Position numbers and translations under genes: made by a program. The notes under the pieces are model-generated. The model was not told the DNA's origin and did not search any database. It was given only the letters and a program-made list of their open reading frames with translations. Below are positions 1-13,670 of a stretch of DNA of 64,000 nt, piece after piece. Numbering within the stretch: the stretch's first letter is position 1; every line of letters begins with the position of its first letter. This DNA comes from Epinephelus fuscoguttatus (taxonomy: Eukaryota > Chordata > Actinopteri > Perciformes > Serranidae): positions 35,067,839 through 35,131,838 of the forward strand of contig NC_064757.1 in assembly GCF_011397635.1 (NCBI RefSeq). The letters run 5' to 3'.

Positions 1-43
1 AATTAAGTTGAGTATTTAATTTTATCTGTTATTTACCCCTCAG

Positions 44-3000
44 ATTCAATGAGCTTTTCCACCCCTGGCCCCATGACACAGAATCAAGTATCCCAAGTCA
101 AGTCTTTCAAGTGTAGTCACTGTACGATCCTTTTCAAATCCAAGGTCTACCTTTTTGAACACCTTAACAAGGTGCATGACTTTGATGTAGATGCTGCTCT
201 CACAGTGGCTGGTTTAAAATGCTCCGGCACTTTCAAAGCCAGCACTGACAACCATAGCAACACCTCAGGAGATGATTTTAAATGCCAGCACTGTGATTTC
301 AAAGCTTGCAATGGGGACACTCTAAACGACCATGAGAAACAATGTCACAAAAAATCAGAGGATCAGAACATGATTGGGAAAATTATCATTTCTCAAAACC
401 TGGAGACCAATACACCTGTTATTTCAACAAACCAGCACAGTGAAGCTGCAGAAGAAAAAGAGATTTCCAACGTTTTTTCGGATACTTCTACCTCAAAAAC
501 TAAATGCACACTTAACTCATCGAAGGATGTTAAGATCTACAAGAGGCCCTTGCAAACCATTACCAAGTACTTTGCACCATCATCTGGATCAAATGGGAAA
601 CCATCAGTGAAGTCAGCTGATAGCCCAAAGCTTCTCGACAGCGCCAAAGGAACTATAATTTTGCAAGAGTCCCCCTCATGCTCCCGTCCAAACAGTAGTG
701 GTGTGTTTAAAGTCACTGCAAAGCCCATGATTGACATCACCAGTGTTTCTGATCATTTTTTGCTAAATGACCACCTTTTAATTACCGATCTGAGACCATT
801 AAAGCCTAAGGAACAATCCAGAGAAACAGCCCCTGAAAAAACTGGCAAGAGGACCGACAGTGAAAGGATGAATGCTCCTCCTGCTAAAAAAGCAAAGTCT
901 GATGTAAGTGAGACAAAGCTCCCGGAGGAAGCAAACGCAAGTAAACAAAAAGAAACAAATGACCCAGAGTTTTCATTTGAAGTTAGCGAAGATGAAGGAG
1001 AAAAGAATCTTCATCTTGCCAATGGGGACACGGAAGGCTCAAAGGTCTATTATTGTAAGCACTGTGACTACCGTGATGTGAGCATCAGTTCTGTGACCAC
1101 CCATTATCAGATCGACCACCCTTATATAAGATGTAACACTGCTTACATTCAGGATCCACGTGATGCGAGTGCTACCTTTCGTTGCCTGCAGTGTCCAGTT
1201 GAATTTGTAAGTGTAGCTGCCATCAAGAGACACTACTCTGAAAAACATCGAGGGGCCCCAGATGTATTCACGATGCAAACACGTGAACTCAGTTTGGTTT
1301 TCAGATGTTTTGTGTGTCCCTTTACCACCAACATATTGGAAGCTTTGGAAAACCATTACAAGGAAATTCACCCAAAACATAAAATGGATAATTCCTTGAT
1401 GTACTGCAAATATTTGGTAACTGGATGTCAAAAGGGCTCATCCCAGTCGAATACATGTGAAACAGTGCCCAGTCCGGAAAGACAAGGAGAGATTTCTCCT
1501 GAGAGGGTCTGTACACCATCTAAGGAAGTCAAAAATGCACCCTCACCCCAACATCCCACCTCTACAACAGCAGATGAGATCTTGTATCATTGCAGTAAGT
1601 GCAAGTTTAGTCATAAGTCAACTGTTGTTATGCGTGTCCACTACCAAAAAAGCCACCCAGGGGAAGCAGTCACACTTGACAAAATCAAACAGTCACAGAG
1701 GACACCAGATAAGTCTCCAAACTCTGTGACATTAACTGAAGAATCTGCTCCTCAAACAAAAATCTCAGGTTCTTCCAAGAGAACAAAAGACAAAGCTGAG
1801 CTGTCACAGCATAAGCGCACACCAGAAGTTTTGCAGACTCATTCAGAGTTACCAAAAACTAAGAAATTGGAATCTGCGGTGGACAGAAATAAAGGAACTC
1901 AGTCACCCACCAAACATGATAAGGAAATGTCTGTGGGAAAGTACAGTTTAACAAGCAGTTCACCAGATAAGTTGTTTTACTGCAAGTTTTGCAGTTATTC
2001 AAGTACCAACATCAGAAGCGTTATTGGTCATCATAACGCAAAACACTCTATGCATGCACTAACAGGTACTGAAGAGATCGTGGTGTATAGTGCTGAAGTG
2101 CAGAAAAAGAAACGTCAAAGAGAAGCTAAGGCCTTAGCAAGTAAAACATCTTCTGGTTCTAAAACTTCTAAACAAGTTAAGGTATGTAGTGAAAAAGAAC
2201 TTCAAGATGAAGTGGATGAAGCAGCAGATGCTTCAGTGACGAGCCTCAATGCTTATGCATGCGCAGAAAACTTGTTTTACTGCCAAAAATGCAACTTTGG
2301 TAATCCATCTGCAAAAGGAATAGCGAACCATCAAAACAAAGTTCACTCAGGCATTCAATACAGCATGGAATGTATTCTTGAACATACAGCTTTGATGCGT
2401 GATGAAGTTAAAAAATCAAAATCCCAAGCAAAGGAGTTTTCCTTTTCTACACGGCTACCTCTTCCTCTTATGAATGAGGGCGATGAAAAAAAGTTTTTCT
2501 GCCACTTTTGCAACTATAGGCAGAGTACTATGGAAATTGTAATGAAACATTACGCCAAAAAACATCGTGGATTCATGGTTAAGGTTGAACAAGTCCGTCT
2601 GTACACCTCTATTGTTCATGCAAAGACACAGAGGTTGCACCTGAACACAACTGCAAACCAGTCTTTGTCAGTCAGTCATGCATCCCAAGATGGTGAAGGA
2701 CGTAAAAAGAAAAAAGTAAAACAGCTTGGCAAACCCTTACCGGTGTCGGCACCACCCTCAATGAAAGCCTCACAAACACAGAGGACCCTTCAGTGCTATA
2801 GATGCTCTTATAGCACTCAATATCTGAATCTTTTGAAGAGGCATATGCGGAAAATCCACAGGGCAAATCGCTCAGTCACAGACCTCTTAAGAGTGTGTTT
2901 CAGACAAGGAAATATACAGACAGGCTATCACTGCGATAGGTGTGTTTTCTCACACAAAAAAGCAGCAGCAGTCTATAAACACTACCAGGAACAACACCCA

Positions 3001-6000
3001 GAACGTAGTGCAAGCCTCGACCATGTGACTACTCGGTTGTATGTCGGTCCCGAAACACGTTCTCCCAAAAGGAAAAAACCCCGTATAAAGTACACCGATG
3101 ATGCTAGTGAGGATGATGGCACTGATGGCAGCTTACCATTTCAAAGATCTGGACAAAATGAAATCAAGACGTATTCATGCAGAGCATGTTCATTTAAAGG
3201 TAGCTCAAAGTCAGGCCTCACACGCCACTACCAAGCTGTTCATCCGTGGTCTGTGAAAGAAGACGGCTCAATTCTGGATGTCATCAACAGCAAGAAACCA
3301 AGTGCAAACAGGCAGACGGAAGACCACAATGACAAGCCAGGGTCATTCGAATCCTACCAAGTGCCTCTTGATTTTGACAAGTCGCCTGATTCATCTTCTG
3401 AAGAACCAGCATCTTCCACATTGATCAGGTGCCCTTACTGCCCTGCGAGTTTTCACAGCTACCGCGGTCTCCACACTCACTGTGGAATGAAACACCATAA
3501 AGCTGCAAATGATGATTCAGATAAACATCAAGAGCAACTCCAAACAGGTATGCATGTCTTGAAGTGTCCACATTGTACCTATGTGAATTCCAATTATCAA
3601 GGAGTTCTCACTCACTGCCAGATGAAGCATCCTGCTCTTGTGTGCTCGGCGGACAGTCATTACGTGGATGAAGAACATTCACACCACTGGGGTGTCTGTT
3701 TGAAAAGTAAAGGTCCTGGTTGCGCTTTGAGACTTCGTGGCTACATGTGTGAATCCTGCCCAAAAGTCTGTTCAACGCAGGAGAAGCTAAACAGGCACTG
3801 CAAGAAGGTCCATACTAAAACTGTTGCAAGCACAGTGCCAAACACACTGAAACCATCTAAACCATCAGCTGTGAGTAAAATAAAACAATTTAAGACCCTA
3901 AGCAATTGGGGATTAGTATCGCAGGCCTCCTTTTTAAGGAAGAAAATATATGCAGTGGTTAAGTGCCAGTACTGTGCTTACAGCTGCAGCACAAAAATTG
4001 CGCTTGGTCGACATGTGCGTGTCCACCACAAGAATGCACCTGTTTCAAAGGTTCCGGATCACATGTACAAGTGCGTCCTGTGTTCCATCTCCTATTTCGA
4101 AAAAGTTCAACTTGCAAGCCATTATATTAAGAAACATGGAAGGGACAGCTTCTTAAAGTACTATGTACCAGTGTACAAGCATGGCCAAGAGAAGCCAGCA
4201 CCAACATCTCCTGACCACCCTTTAACTCAGCAACCAGAAATCGAGCATGAGGCATGTAAATCCAGCACGACAACCGATGAAAACAAAAAATTAGTCTACA
4301 GGTGTCCATGTTGCTCCTATGTGAATGCAAGCTACCATGGCACTCTGACGCACTGCCAAATGAAGCATCCAGACCTCATAGTCAGGGCAGATAGACTTCA
4401 AACGGATGAAGTACTCATGACCAACATGGTAGGGTGTTCAGTGGGGAAAGGTGCTAATGAAAGAGGGTACATGTGTAAAAGATGTCCACTAATTTATCCT
4501 TCAATGAAGAAGCTGAAAATCCACTGTGAGAGGGACCACAATCAGGCTTCTGAACCTGACACTGAAACTGAAAAGCAACCTGATCACAGCTCTCAGGGAT
4601 CACCATTGAGCACCGAAATCGGCTTCAGTCACCAGTTGGGAACTCCTGAGACTTCTCAATCCAATGCACCATCAGTACAGAACATGACGATGGTGTACAA
4701 GTGCCACATTTGTAACTATAAAGGATTCTTCAGGCGATACCTGCAATGTCACTACAAAAAGACTCACAAAATGGATCCATTTACCATACACAAGCTGCTA
4801 GAGAAGTATAACAAACGTAAACGCAAAGCCAGCAAACTGCGTGAAGCTGAATCTGAGAAAGATGGACCCATGAAATGTAAAAAGTGTCCGGAGTTCATGT
4901 TTGACTCATCTGAGCTGCTTGCAGCCCACTATAGTGCTTTTCATAGCTTGGACTCCATATTGGACTTCACTGTGTTATCAACAGGAAAAAAGAAGGGTAG
5001 TACAGGTCTTTACAGGTGTGTGCACTGCTACAAACAAATGAATGGAATTAGAAAGCTGTGTTATCACCTGGATTGCCACAGAGAGAGTGCAAGAAAGAGA
5101 GCGATGGATGAGAAGACAACAGCATCGCTTGATACGACAACACCAGAGGCCAAATCCATTAAAGTAAGTCGACTCTGCCAATATGGTCATATACACCTCT
5201 TGATCCATTAGCTACACTTTGTTGAGTATTTCTGTGTTTAATTTTCAGCTCTGTAAGCAGGACGTACTTCTCAAATTAGAAAATGTGGAGGAATTGGCCC
5301 AGTGGAACGTGACACCAGTAGAGACTTTCGCTCTGCCACCAAGTCCTCTGCCGTCACCTTCAAAGTCCACAGAGCTGGAGCAACCAGAGCTGGAATCTAA
5401 AGAAGACAAACACACCTGCGAACAGTGCAGGCGGTCATTCATGTCACTGAAAGGTTTGCGTTCTCATGAGCGCAGCCATGCAGCCATGGCAGCTATCAGG
5501 AAGAACCGGGCCAATCTGCCTACCACAGTGTTAAAGCACAGGTAAGAAAGAACTTTAATGATTTGGAGTTACGTATTAGTGCTGAAATTAAAATGGCCAG
5601 AGTCAGTCTGCATATAGTGGTGTCAAAAATTTGGTCAGTCATTGCTTACAGATGAGGCATGTAAGAGACAGCGCCGAAAGAAAAAATAATCAACGATAGC
5701 CAAAAATATAACGATGCAAAACATCAAAGAGAGCAAACCTGGGTTGGCTTTTACTTTCACTTTAACTGGCGAGTGTGTTTACAGACAGTTATCAACAATC
5801 CTGCATAGTATACCTTAAATACTGTCCTTTGAATTACAGTCCATTCAAAACAAAAGTCACAGATTTGTTCATGTTTAACAAAAGTTTGTATCTTAATTGC
5901 TGCATTTGGGATTACACCTCCATAGATGGGAGCTCCCTAATTGTCTTTATTTGCACACATTCAGATAGCTTTACAAAGTTGGTCAATACTATTAGGGCTG

Positions 6001-9000
6001 GGCGATACAGACAAATATTTATATCTCTGTATTTTCAGGCTGACTGGTTATACACGCTATATCTCTCAGTATTTGATACGAAATGGGCTACATGTTCAGT
6101 TGCAAGTCAAAACCACATTTGAGATGCACAAGCACTTATAAAAAACAGATTATGGTCAAAATTAAATGTAAAGACAGGAATTTTATTCCACTGTAAATGA
6201 AAAATTATATAAAACAAATAGCAGGGCTGTACGTTAACGTTTTTGCACACAGCACTGGAGCTACAAAGATTTAAAGGTTTGCGGCACGGGACACAAAACT
6301 ATAACATGAGTATCAAGTAGGCCTAAATCCACTGTGGTTTAGAACAATTAAAAATCTTTGTGGGGGGAGTTAAAAAGTAGTTTTCCATCTGTTGGCCTTT
6401 CAAATGAATCCAGAGCTGGAAAATTATTTAAATATTTGTATCTATACAGGTTATTAATCTTATTAATGCACAGAGCATCAGAGAGGCCGAGGGATACGTC
6501 TTGTAAATGCAACGTCTGTGTTGTGGCAGCAGTTGTTTTTAAACACACTTGTCGCCTTCATCCAGGCGCTATCTCAGTGTCACACATTAGACTACAACTA
6601 CCAAGAAGAACAGCAATGCGCTATGATCCACCTCACACACAAACTAGCAAACAAACGCACACCTGACATAATTTAGCAGCTCTTTCACGTGTGCTACTGC
6701 TGTAACTTCATTCATCTCGCAGACTGATTGAGCGCACGTGCAACACATAGACCGATGTCGCACTGTAGACTAATTAACAGACAGATTAAACAGAGGAGCA
6801 GCTCTGTGTCTCTCTGAGTGTTGCTGGAGAACGAGTGAGTGAGTGAGTGAGGCAGAGCTGTGTGGAGAGTGAGAGAGGAGAGAAGCACACTTGTATGCGT
6901 CACACAACACAACTTGACTCTATATCGATATAAACAGTATTGCCGAAATCTATATCTTGCTTAAAAATATATCGATATATGGTACATTGTCGTTCTATCA
7001 TCCAGCCCTAAGTCTTGAAATGAAACATACGCAAATTTGATGCCCTTTGTTGTCCAGAATCTCAGATGAATTTTAAGTTAATGATGAGTTAACTGTGATA
7101 ATATCTGACAGTTGTTTTTTTCATCATCTCAACAGCATCAACAAATACGTCATTTACAAAAGTGGAACTACAAAGCCTTTCCTGTGTAGTTTATGTTCCT
7201 ATCGAACGACCATCATAGGCCTCTGGAGGAGTCATTTTATGAAATCACATGAAGGTGAGTCACCTGTACAAAAGGCACGATATTATAAACCAAGTCAATC
7301 CATTCATCAATACTAGGCATTTCTAAGGATTTCTTACATGCCACCAATAGTTTTCTTAGCAGATATTTATCCCTTTTCCTCCATTCAAGTTCCTCCAGTC
7401 TAATCAGGTACATCAGTTCAAAATTAAAGGTTATTTTGGTCAAGAAAACCGTTTCATGAATGCCATGAATTTTAGTCCAAAAGGCAGTGACCGAAAGGCT
7501 CCCCCAGGAGATATGGGAGTGATTCGCTGCCTTGTTCCCACACAGTTAACAGCACATTTTAACAATTCTGTGATAATACTGATCATTGTGGTCACTATAA
7601 TTGTGATATGAAATTTCAATACTGTTTCATCCCGACTGTTAGCTGAGTGTAGATTAAACCTGTTGCAGCTCTCTTGCATCATTTTCGCTCAGTGATTTTG
7701 ATGAGGATGGTTTAGTAACACCAAAATCCAGCCAATGATTGTTAAATACGGGCTGTCGCAGGCATATTGTTATTTAATAGCCACCTCTGTCTTTAACTTG
7801 TGCCACTCTCGTTTTGTTATCGATAAAAATGGCACCTAAATGTATTCATTTACCAGATAATATTTCTCGTATGCCAATAATCATCTTTACTGCACAGAGC
7901 TCTGTGATATTTTAAGTGCATGTGTATTTCATTCCCTGTTCGTATGGATGCTGAATGCTCAGATGTCATTGTGAATCATGCTGAGACTGACAGCCAAGAC
8001 GAGAGTGGTCAGAGGGCCAACGAGGAGCCCTACAATTCATCAGAGGAATCAAACAATTGGCCTGAACCTGATGAAGAACCTGACATTACTGAAGGCAAGT
8101 CATACCTATTATGTTTAATAAATCATGACTATCAAAATGTATATCTAATACACACTTTTTTGCATTGGCGGCGTTACAGAGACTGTGATTTATTGTACTT
8201 TGACAGATTCGCAGTACTCAGAGCCCCCGGATGTGCAGCGGCAGTTAAACCACTATACCTTGATGGCGCAGACTAATGCCTCGTCTAAAGCAAATGGGCG
8301 AGAAGCCACGTTACCTGACAATTCTCTTCTTCACTGTGAGTTTTGCAATTTCAACACTGGACATTTGTCTAGTGTACGACGACACTACCTGAATCGCCAT
8401 GGAAAGAAGTTCGTCAAGTGTAAGGACTGCGACTTTTTCACTGGTTCGAAGTAAGTCACAACCAAAAGGAGTATTTTTCTTTGTAATTTGAAAACTTAAA
8501 ATTAACTTTGCATTTTAGATATTTTAACTGCAGAAGTTGTCTCCAAACACTTGTCTGTTGTTCCTCCTGCCTTTATCAGGAAAACCCTGGAAATGCACAT
8601 GGCGACAGGTCACTCCACATGCCAGTCAGAACCTACTCATCATAAAGACCTCCGCTGCCCTTTCTGCCTCTACCAGACCAAGAACAAGAATAACATGATC
8701 GATCACATTGTCTTGCACCGTGGTAGGTTGGATGCTGGACAGATTTCACTGGTCCAACCCACTCATATGCTCATCCGTCACAGTATGTTCAGTGTTCTTG
8801 TTGCTTTTGTTCGCAGAGGAACGTGTTGTGCCAATAGAGGTGCGCCGCTCAAAGCTGTCGCGTTACCTTCAAGGCATCGTCTTCCGCTGTCACAAATGTA
8901 CTTTCACATGCGGGAGTGCTGAAAACCTGCATTTGCACATGACGAAGCACGATGACAACAAACCCTACAAGTGTCGGCTGTGCTATTTCGACTGCACTCA

Positions 9001-12000
9001 GCTGAGAGACCTGGAGGCACACCTGAGTGATAAGCATCAGGTGAGGATTGGTTGCTGAACCTCTGAATGCATCACTGGAATTCCTTTGTGTCTGAAGGAA
9101 TTATAGATTATCTATTTTCAATGCACTGAAAGGAAGAGGAAAGGGATTCACAGACACCGTCTTTGTTTCACATTTTCAGTAACCCCCGTAATTAAGGCAT
9201 TAGGAGGAAAAAAGTTACTCCATGAACACCTTTGTATCCAGTGCTTAGGCCTTATGGGGGACACTGGAACTTTATGTCACTCTTTTTATTCTAGTCTACT
9301 TAACGTTGCGTTTAATTCCAATAGACGTTAAAATAAATATCCACCTAGAGTCCTACAATTCATGATTGTTAATGAGCTGCATTCAACACTGCAAATGTCA
9401 TCCCAATAGATCCCACTTAAACAGTGCTACCTACAGAGCAAGCAAGGGAGTACACTGTGAACTATGGCTGAAAAACTTTGGGCCTTTTCACACCTGAAAG
9501 TCAAAACAAAAAAGTTCTGACACAAGATTTGCATTTTTTCCCATTGTATACATTTTATCTGGTTAGTTTTGTTTTCACATTTCAATTATGCAGGCGCACT
9601 TTACATAACATACCATAAAACGTCAATCAATGGCCCAAGCTATCTGCTTAAATCACTGAAATCAACAGGCCTATGTTTCGGACAGGCATTTATTAAGGAC
9701 AGGTTTTATTTGCCAAAATTTGTAGGGGGCTAATTAAAGGGACTGGGCGTTTAATGGGGCTAGGCTTTTAATTGAAGTTTTATGATACCTATGTCCTGTC
9801 ATCATCATCACCACCTACACGAGCTGTATCTCCCTACACTGATTGTTTTGTAGATGGGCTCTCCCGTCCTCTCGTATCCCGTCTCATCTTCTTGGAAAAT
9901 ACTTGAAAAGTTTTTGTTAGTTTTTCCAACTGACTCTTCATATCGTCATCTCCTCCTCTCCCCAGCTCATTTTTTGTGACTTTTTTTCACGGACAAACTG
10001 AAACCTACACTGTACATTTACCACCACGTGACAACTTAACTGCTAATTTATCCTCTGCTCCGATTGTCTTGTCTGCTCTAAGTGCAGGCACAGTCACTTT
10101 CTCTGTCGCTAAACTACCCACCCCCTACTCACTGAGGCGCTACACTGCTCTTATCACTAGACGATAGCCTGTCAAAACTCTCTGTAATTGGTCCAACAAT
10201 CCAATCCATCCAAAAAAATGTTTTCACATCAGAAACGAACCAAACCAGGACTCAGCTGGATCCAGACTGAGACATCGTCTTTCAGTTGCACCAAGGTTCG
10301 GCTGTTTTGTCCAGGGGGGTTTCACACCATTTTGGTTCGGAACAAACCTTAAAGTCCACAAGTCCAGACAAAAAAGTGGGTGTGAAAGGGTCCTTAATTT
10401 AGACCATGGCTCCTCTGGTTGACAGTTTTTTGTTTGTCTGTTTTGTTTACAGGTTGTCAGGAATCATGAGCTTGTGGGTCAGATCAGTCTTGATCAGCTA
10501 CAGGCAAGAGACGATAGGATGCCAGAAGAAGAAGAGGAACCTGCATCTAACTTGGAGCACCACAACAATGATAGTGAGGATGCAGAAACTGATGACTCTG
10601 CCACCTACTGTATTGAACTTCCAGATGAGACACGAGCTAAGAACATGGCAGAAAACAATGTGAAGGAGAAAATTACTCCACAGACTGAAGAAGAATATCA
10701 GAAGCAAGAGCAGGACGATGATGAAAATAGCCCTGCCGAGAGTTCTGTGTTAGATCTTAAGGATGAGGATGAGGACACAAAACCAAACACCGCTGTCCAA
10801 GAGAAGCGTGAGCCGGAGCCACAAGAACAAGCAGTTGTGTGCTTGTCAGCCCAAACCAAACGCAGAGATAGTGAGGACAGCAGCACATTGCTCACACAAC
10901 AAAAGGAGGAGGCAGCAGAAAAAACACACACCCAAAGGCTACATAAAAAGGCACTTAAGCAAAGAATGTTGGACATTGAGGCGAGTGTAGAACACAGTAT
11001 ACTGCAGAATATCATGCTGCTGGATGAGGATGGCAGCGTTGTCAAGAAACACAAGAAGGCAGCTCATGACAGAACGGTTAGGAAAGAGCAGAACATTGAG
11101 AGTCAGGTTGTAGATAAGGATCAAAGTGAGATGATGTTCCTGGATACAAAGGACAGCATCACTTTGGCCCACAACCCTGAAAATCAAGCTAATATGGAAG
11201 AAATTTCAGCCCTTGGGAAGAAAAATCAGATGCAGCCAAACAACAGCAGGGCTAGAAAAAGTTTATCGGTTAAAAGGCACTCGCACACTCCTCCGCTCAA
11301 GTGTGCAGAACTTAGGATAAGCCATGAGGAGAGCTTTGATGTCTCAATAACAAACTGCAAAAAGGAACAAGTGCACAACAGTGAGGAGGTAAGAGACCTC
11401 TATGGAGAAATGCCAGTGCTTGAGAATGAAAATCTCAAAGAAGAAATGCAGCCTATTGAGTGTTGCAAAAAGGAAGATGAGGACGATGTTGAGCAAAGGC
11501 AGGACAAAGAAGATGAGACGATCACTGCAGACGATGAGAACCGATGCGTAGATCAGAAACATGAGGAGGATGACAGGATGGAGGATGCTGATGATTCATG
11601 TGCTCCCAAAGGTAAGATACTAAATTGATCACAAAGAGTCCAAATCAGTTATTCTGACCATAAGTGACAGAACAAGAGTTTTGATGCACAGTAAGGGGGC
11701 GACACGTCAAAACAACTGCATCCATTGTCTTCTATTTAAGCCTGCACTCCAGCAGTCTCTCTTGACACGTGTCAGTCTGTGTTGATGCAACATCGGAACC
11801 CATCGGCTGTCGTGTTGTGATGGTAAAGCTTCTGGGGGCCACGGGCGATGTTTCAGGACATGCAGCGTAGCCAGCTGATATCTGGAACAATACTTCTCTT
11901 CTGTGCGCCGCTCAGTTCTTACAGTTAAATTAGCAACTTGAGACAGGTCCAGACAACATTTTGGTCATCTCTATTAACAGATACAAAAGTAGATGAATTA

Positions 12001-13494
12001 GAAAAGAATTGAAATCATTGGCAGACAATAGCCAGTGGGTTCCGAGATTGCATTTCAGCCAATGTGTGATACTCTCCACACGAATTGTTGACCTGCTAGC
12101 ACCCAAGTTTACTTGAATGTGATTTGACAATACCACTCGGACAACAAACGGAAACCAGAACGCTTGGGATATCGAAATCTTGTGCCGTGGCTTACTATTT
12201 TCTATAGAGCTTAGGGTTGATGCATATTACAATACATTACTATTTTCCTTGGTAAACAATAGGGCTCCAATTTATGTTTATTTTAGTTACCAATTAATAA
12301 GCTCAATTTATGCGCAATTAATCATGTAATGCACAAAAATTTAAAATAAAAAATAGAAGATTTTTTTTTTTATTTAGAGCCCATGATGGCGTCTTCAAAT
12401 TGCTTGTTTTGTCTGACCAGCAATCCAAAGTTACTTCAACAGAGAAAAGCATCAAATTCGCTCAGTGGAAGAGCAGGAACTATCGGGTACTGACAACTGA
12501 AACGACTGCTTGAGTATAAAAAAAGTTACAGTTGAATTTATCTGTAAATGGACTAATAATTTCTGCTCAAGGCAACGTGTATCGAGGTGCATCATCTCCC
12601 CCCAAAAAGCAATTTCTCAACATTTTCCCTACATTGATCAACACACTGGCTACCATACCATGACTACTTGCCTGTTTGATACATTTAGGGTATGGCACAA
12701 GAGTTAACTGACATGGCTCAAATGATAGAAACTAACAAGCTCTGTGTTTTTGTTTTTCCTTTTGATATTGTGTCTAGACCAGTGGATCCCAACTGGTGGG
12801 TTTCATAAAGCAGCTATTTCTGGCAGTGGCCAGAGAAAATGCAAGTCCTTTTAAATTCTTATAAATAGATCGACTTTATGAATAATGTTTGCCTCTAGAT
12901 GTGTTTATATTCAATTAGGGGATTTGATTATTGTCTTCTAACATCAGCTAGTCTGATCCCACAGAAACTTACCCAACTAAATATTGGTGGTATCACCATG
13001 TAGAAAATATGAAGGGCGGTTTGTGAGTGAACGTGGTTAAAACAAAATCAATCTGGAAACCCCTTCTTGATCTCAAAAATCAGTCGTCGAAGCTTTTAAG
13101 GAAACAGTTATACATTTGCAGGTTGCAGTGTTTCCAAATGTGAAGATTTTCTGCTCTTCTCTGTTTAATTTTGTGGTAAATTTGATATCTTTCAACCCCA
13201 AAAACAAACAGTTTGGAGATGCCATATCAGCCTCCTGGAAATTGTGATGGGAATTTTCATTATTTTTTGTTGATGAGGGGGAGGAATCATGGGATTAGTT
13301 TTGGGAAACAGCATGTGACACCAACCTAAACTAACTTCTTTTATCTCTAAGGTGCACCCACAGTCACAGATGAAGCTCCTGAAGTCCTGTGCCCAGCAGC
13401 GACAGACGAGAAACATTTCACCTGTGAGCTTTGTGGACGAAACCTCACAAACAGCTATGAACTGAAGCGTCACTTCATGCGACACAGAATATAA
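44..13494 (+). CDS. znf462: ZNF462 homologue, multi-C2H2 zinc finger nuclear protein (5' end outside window)
   Basis: Exons: 44-5163, 5249-5541, 7136-7254, 7963-8094, 8207-8450, 8580-8722, 8817-9040, 10453-11611, 13352-13494 (stop TAA). All phases agree; together they make about 2525 codons, close to human ZNF462 (about 2500 aa). The first exon opens after an acceptor AG at 42-43 and its frame is open upstream of the ATG at 49, so that ATG is probably internal. I count about 30 C2H2 fingers: 22 in the giant exon, then single fingers in most later exons. One finger is split by the 8450/8580 intron. Blocks such as YSEPPDVQRQLNHY, EERVVPIEVRRSKLS and LHCEFCNF match the human C-terminal part as I remember it. 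ZNF462 is a chromatin-associated nuclear regulator in development. Oddities: a GC donor at 8095, a very acidic exon 10453-11611, and a stop right after the last finger. It could be a second teleost paralogue rather than the one-to-one orthologue. Confidence 0.88.
5993..7010. mobile_element. Non-autonomous DNA transposon, hAT-like, in znf462 intron
   Basis: The segment starts TAGGGCTGGGCGATA and ends with the inverted form TATCATCCAGCCCTA. Both sub-terminal parts hold matching ATATCGATAT-type stretches. No transposase frame is present. Short TAGGGCTG-type ends are common on teleost hAT-like elements. The flanking 8 bases are not identical, so the target duplication is eroded or the boundary is off by a few bases. 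Confidence 0.55.
9480..10393. mobile_element. Probable non-autonomous DNA transposon in znf462 intron
   Basis: Inverted ends of 15 bases (9480-9494, GGGCCTTTTCACACC; 10379-10393 inverted) differ at two positions and bound about 914 bases without a supported coding frame. Sequences with a CCTTTTCACACC end are familiar in teleost intergenic DNA. The family is not identified. Confidence 0.4.
12393..12490. repeat. Degraded copy of a teleost short interspersed DNA element
   Basis: The segment holds the pattern TTCAAATTGCTTGTTTTGTC-TGACCAGCAATCCAAAG. This matches the middle of a common teleost hAT-like repeat whose start reads AGGGCTGCAACTA. Related copies lie at 33365-33625 and 41536-41770 in this window. 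Confidence 0.45.
12780..12850. repeat. End fragment of a CAGTGGTTCCCAACTGG-type element
   Basis: ACCAGTGGATCCCAACTGGT resembles the terminal repeat of the elements at 15412-16002 and 37864-38197. Only one end is clear, so this is a fragment. It sits in the last znf462 intron. Confidence 0.4.
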
Positions 13495-13664
13495 CGTTTT
13501 TCTTTATGTTACGGATGGTAGGGATGGCTCTCACTGTTGAGTTTTTGTGGGAAGCTAGTTTTTGTTTTTATGGACCGTCCCCTATCTTCTTACTGTAATG
13601 TGTATTTCTAAACAACCTGGTTACACATGAATTTTTCATATTTTGTAGATTTTAAACCTTTTAT

Positions 13665-13670
13665 AATAAA
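13665..13670 (+). terminator. Polyadenylation signal of znf462
   Basis: A canonical AATAAA lies about 170 bases after the znf462 stop, in AT-rich sequence, and is the likely end of its 3' UTR. Confidence 0.7.

Noticed and set aside
7920-8276. 118-codon frame starting MCISFPVRMDAECSD
   Set aside because: Only 7963-8094 is coding, as a middle exon of znf462; the rest of the frame is intron on both sides.
10698-11054. 118-codon minus-strand frame over the acidic znf462 exon
   Set aside because: It is the antisense shadow of GAA/GAG-rich codons, giving Ser/Phe/Leu strings without domain features.
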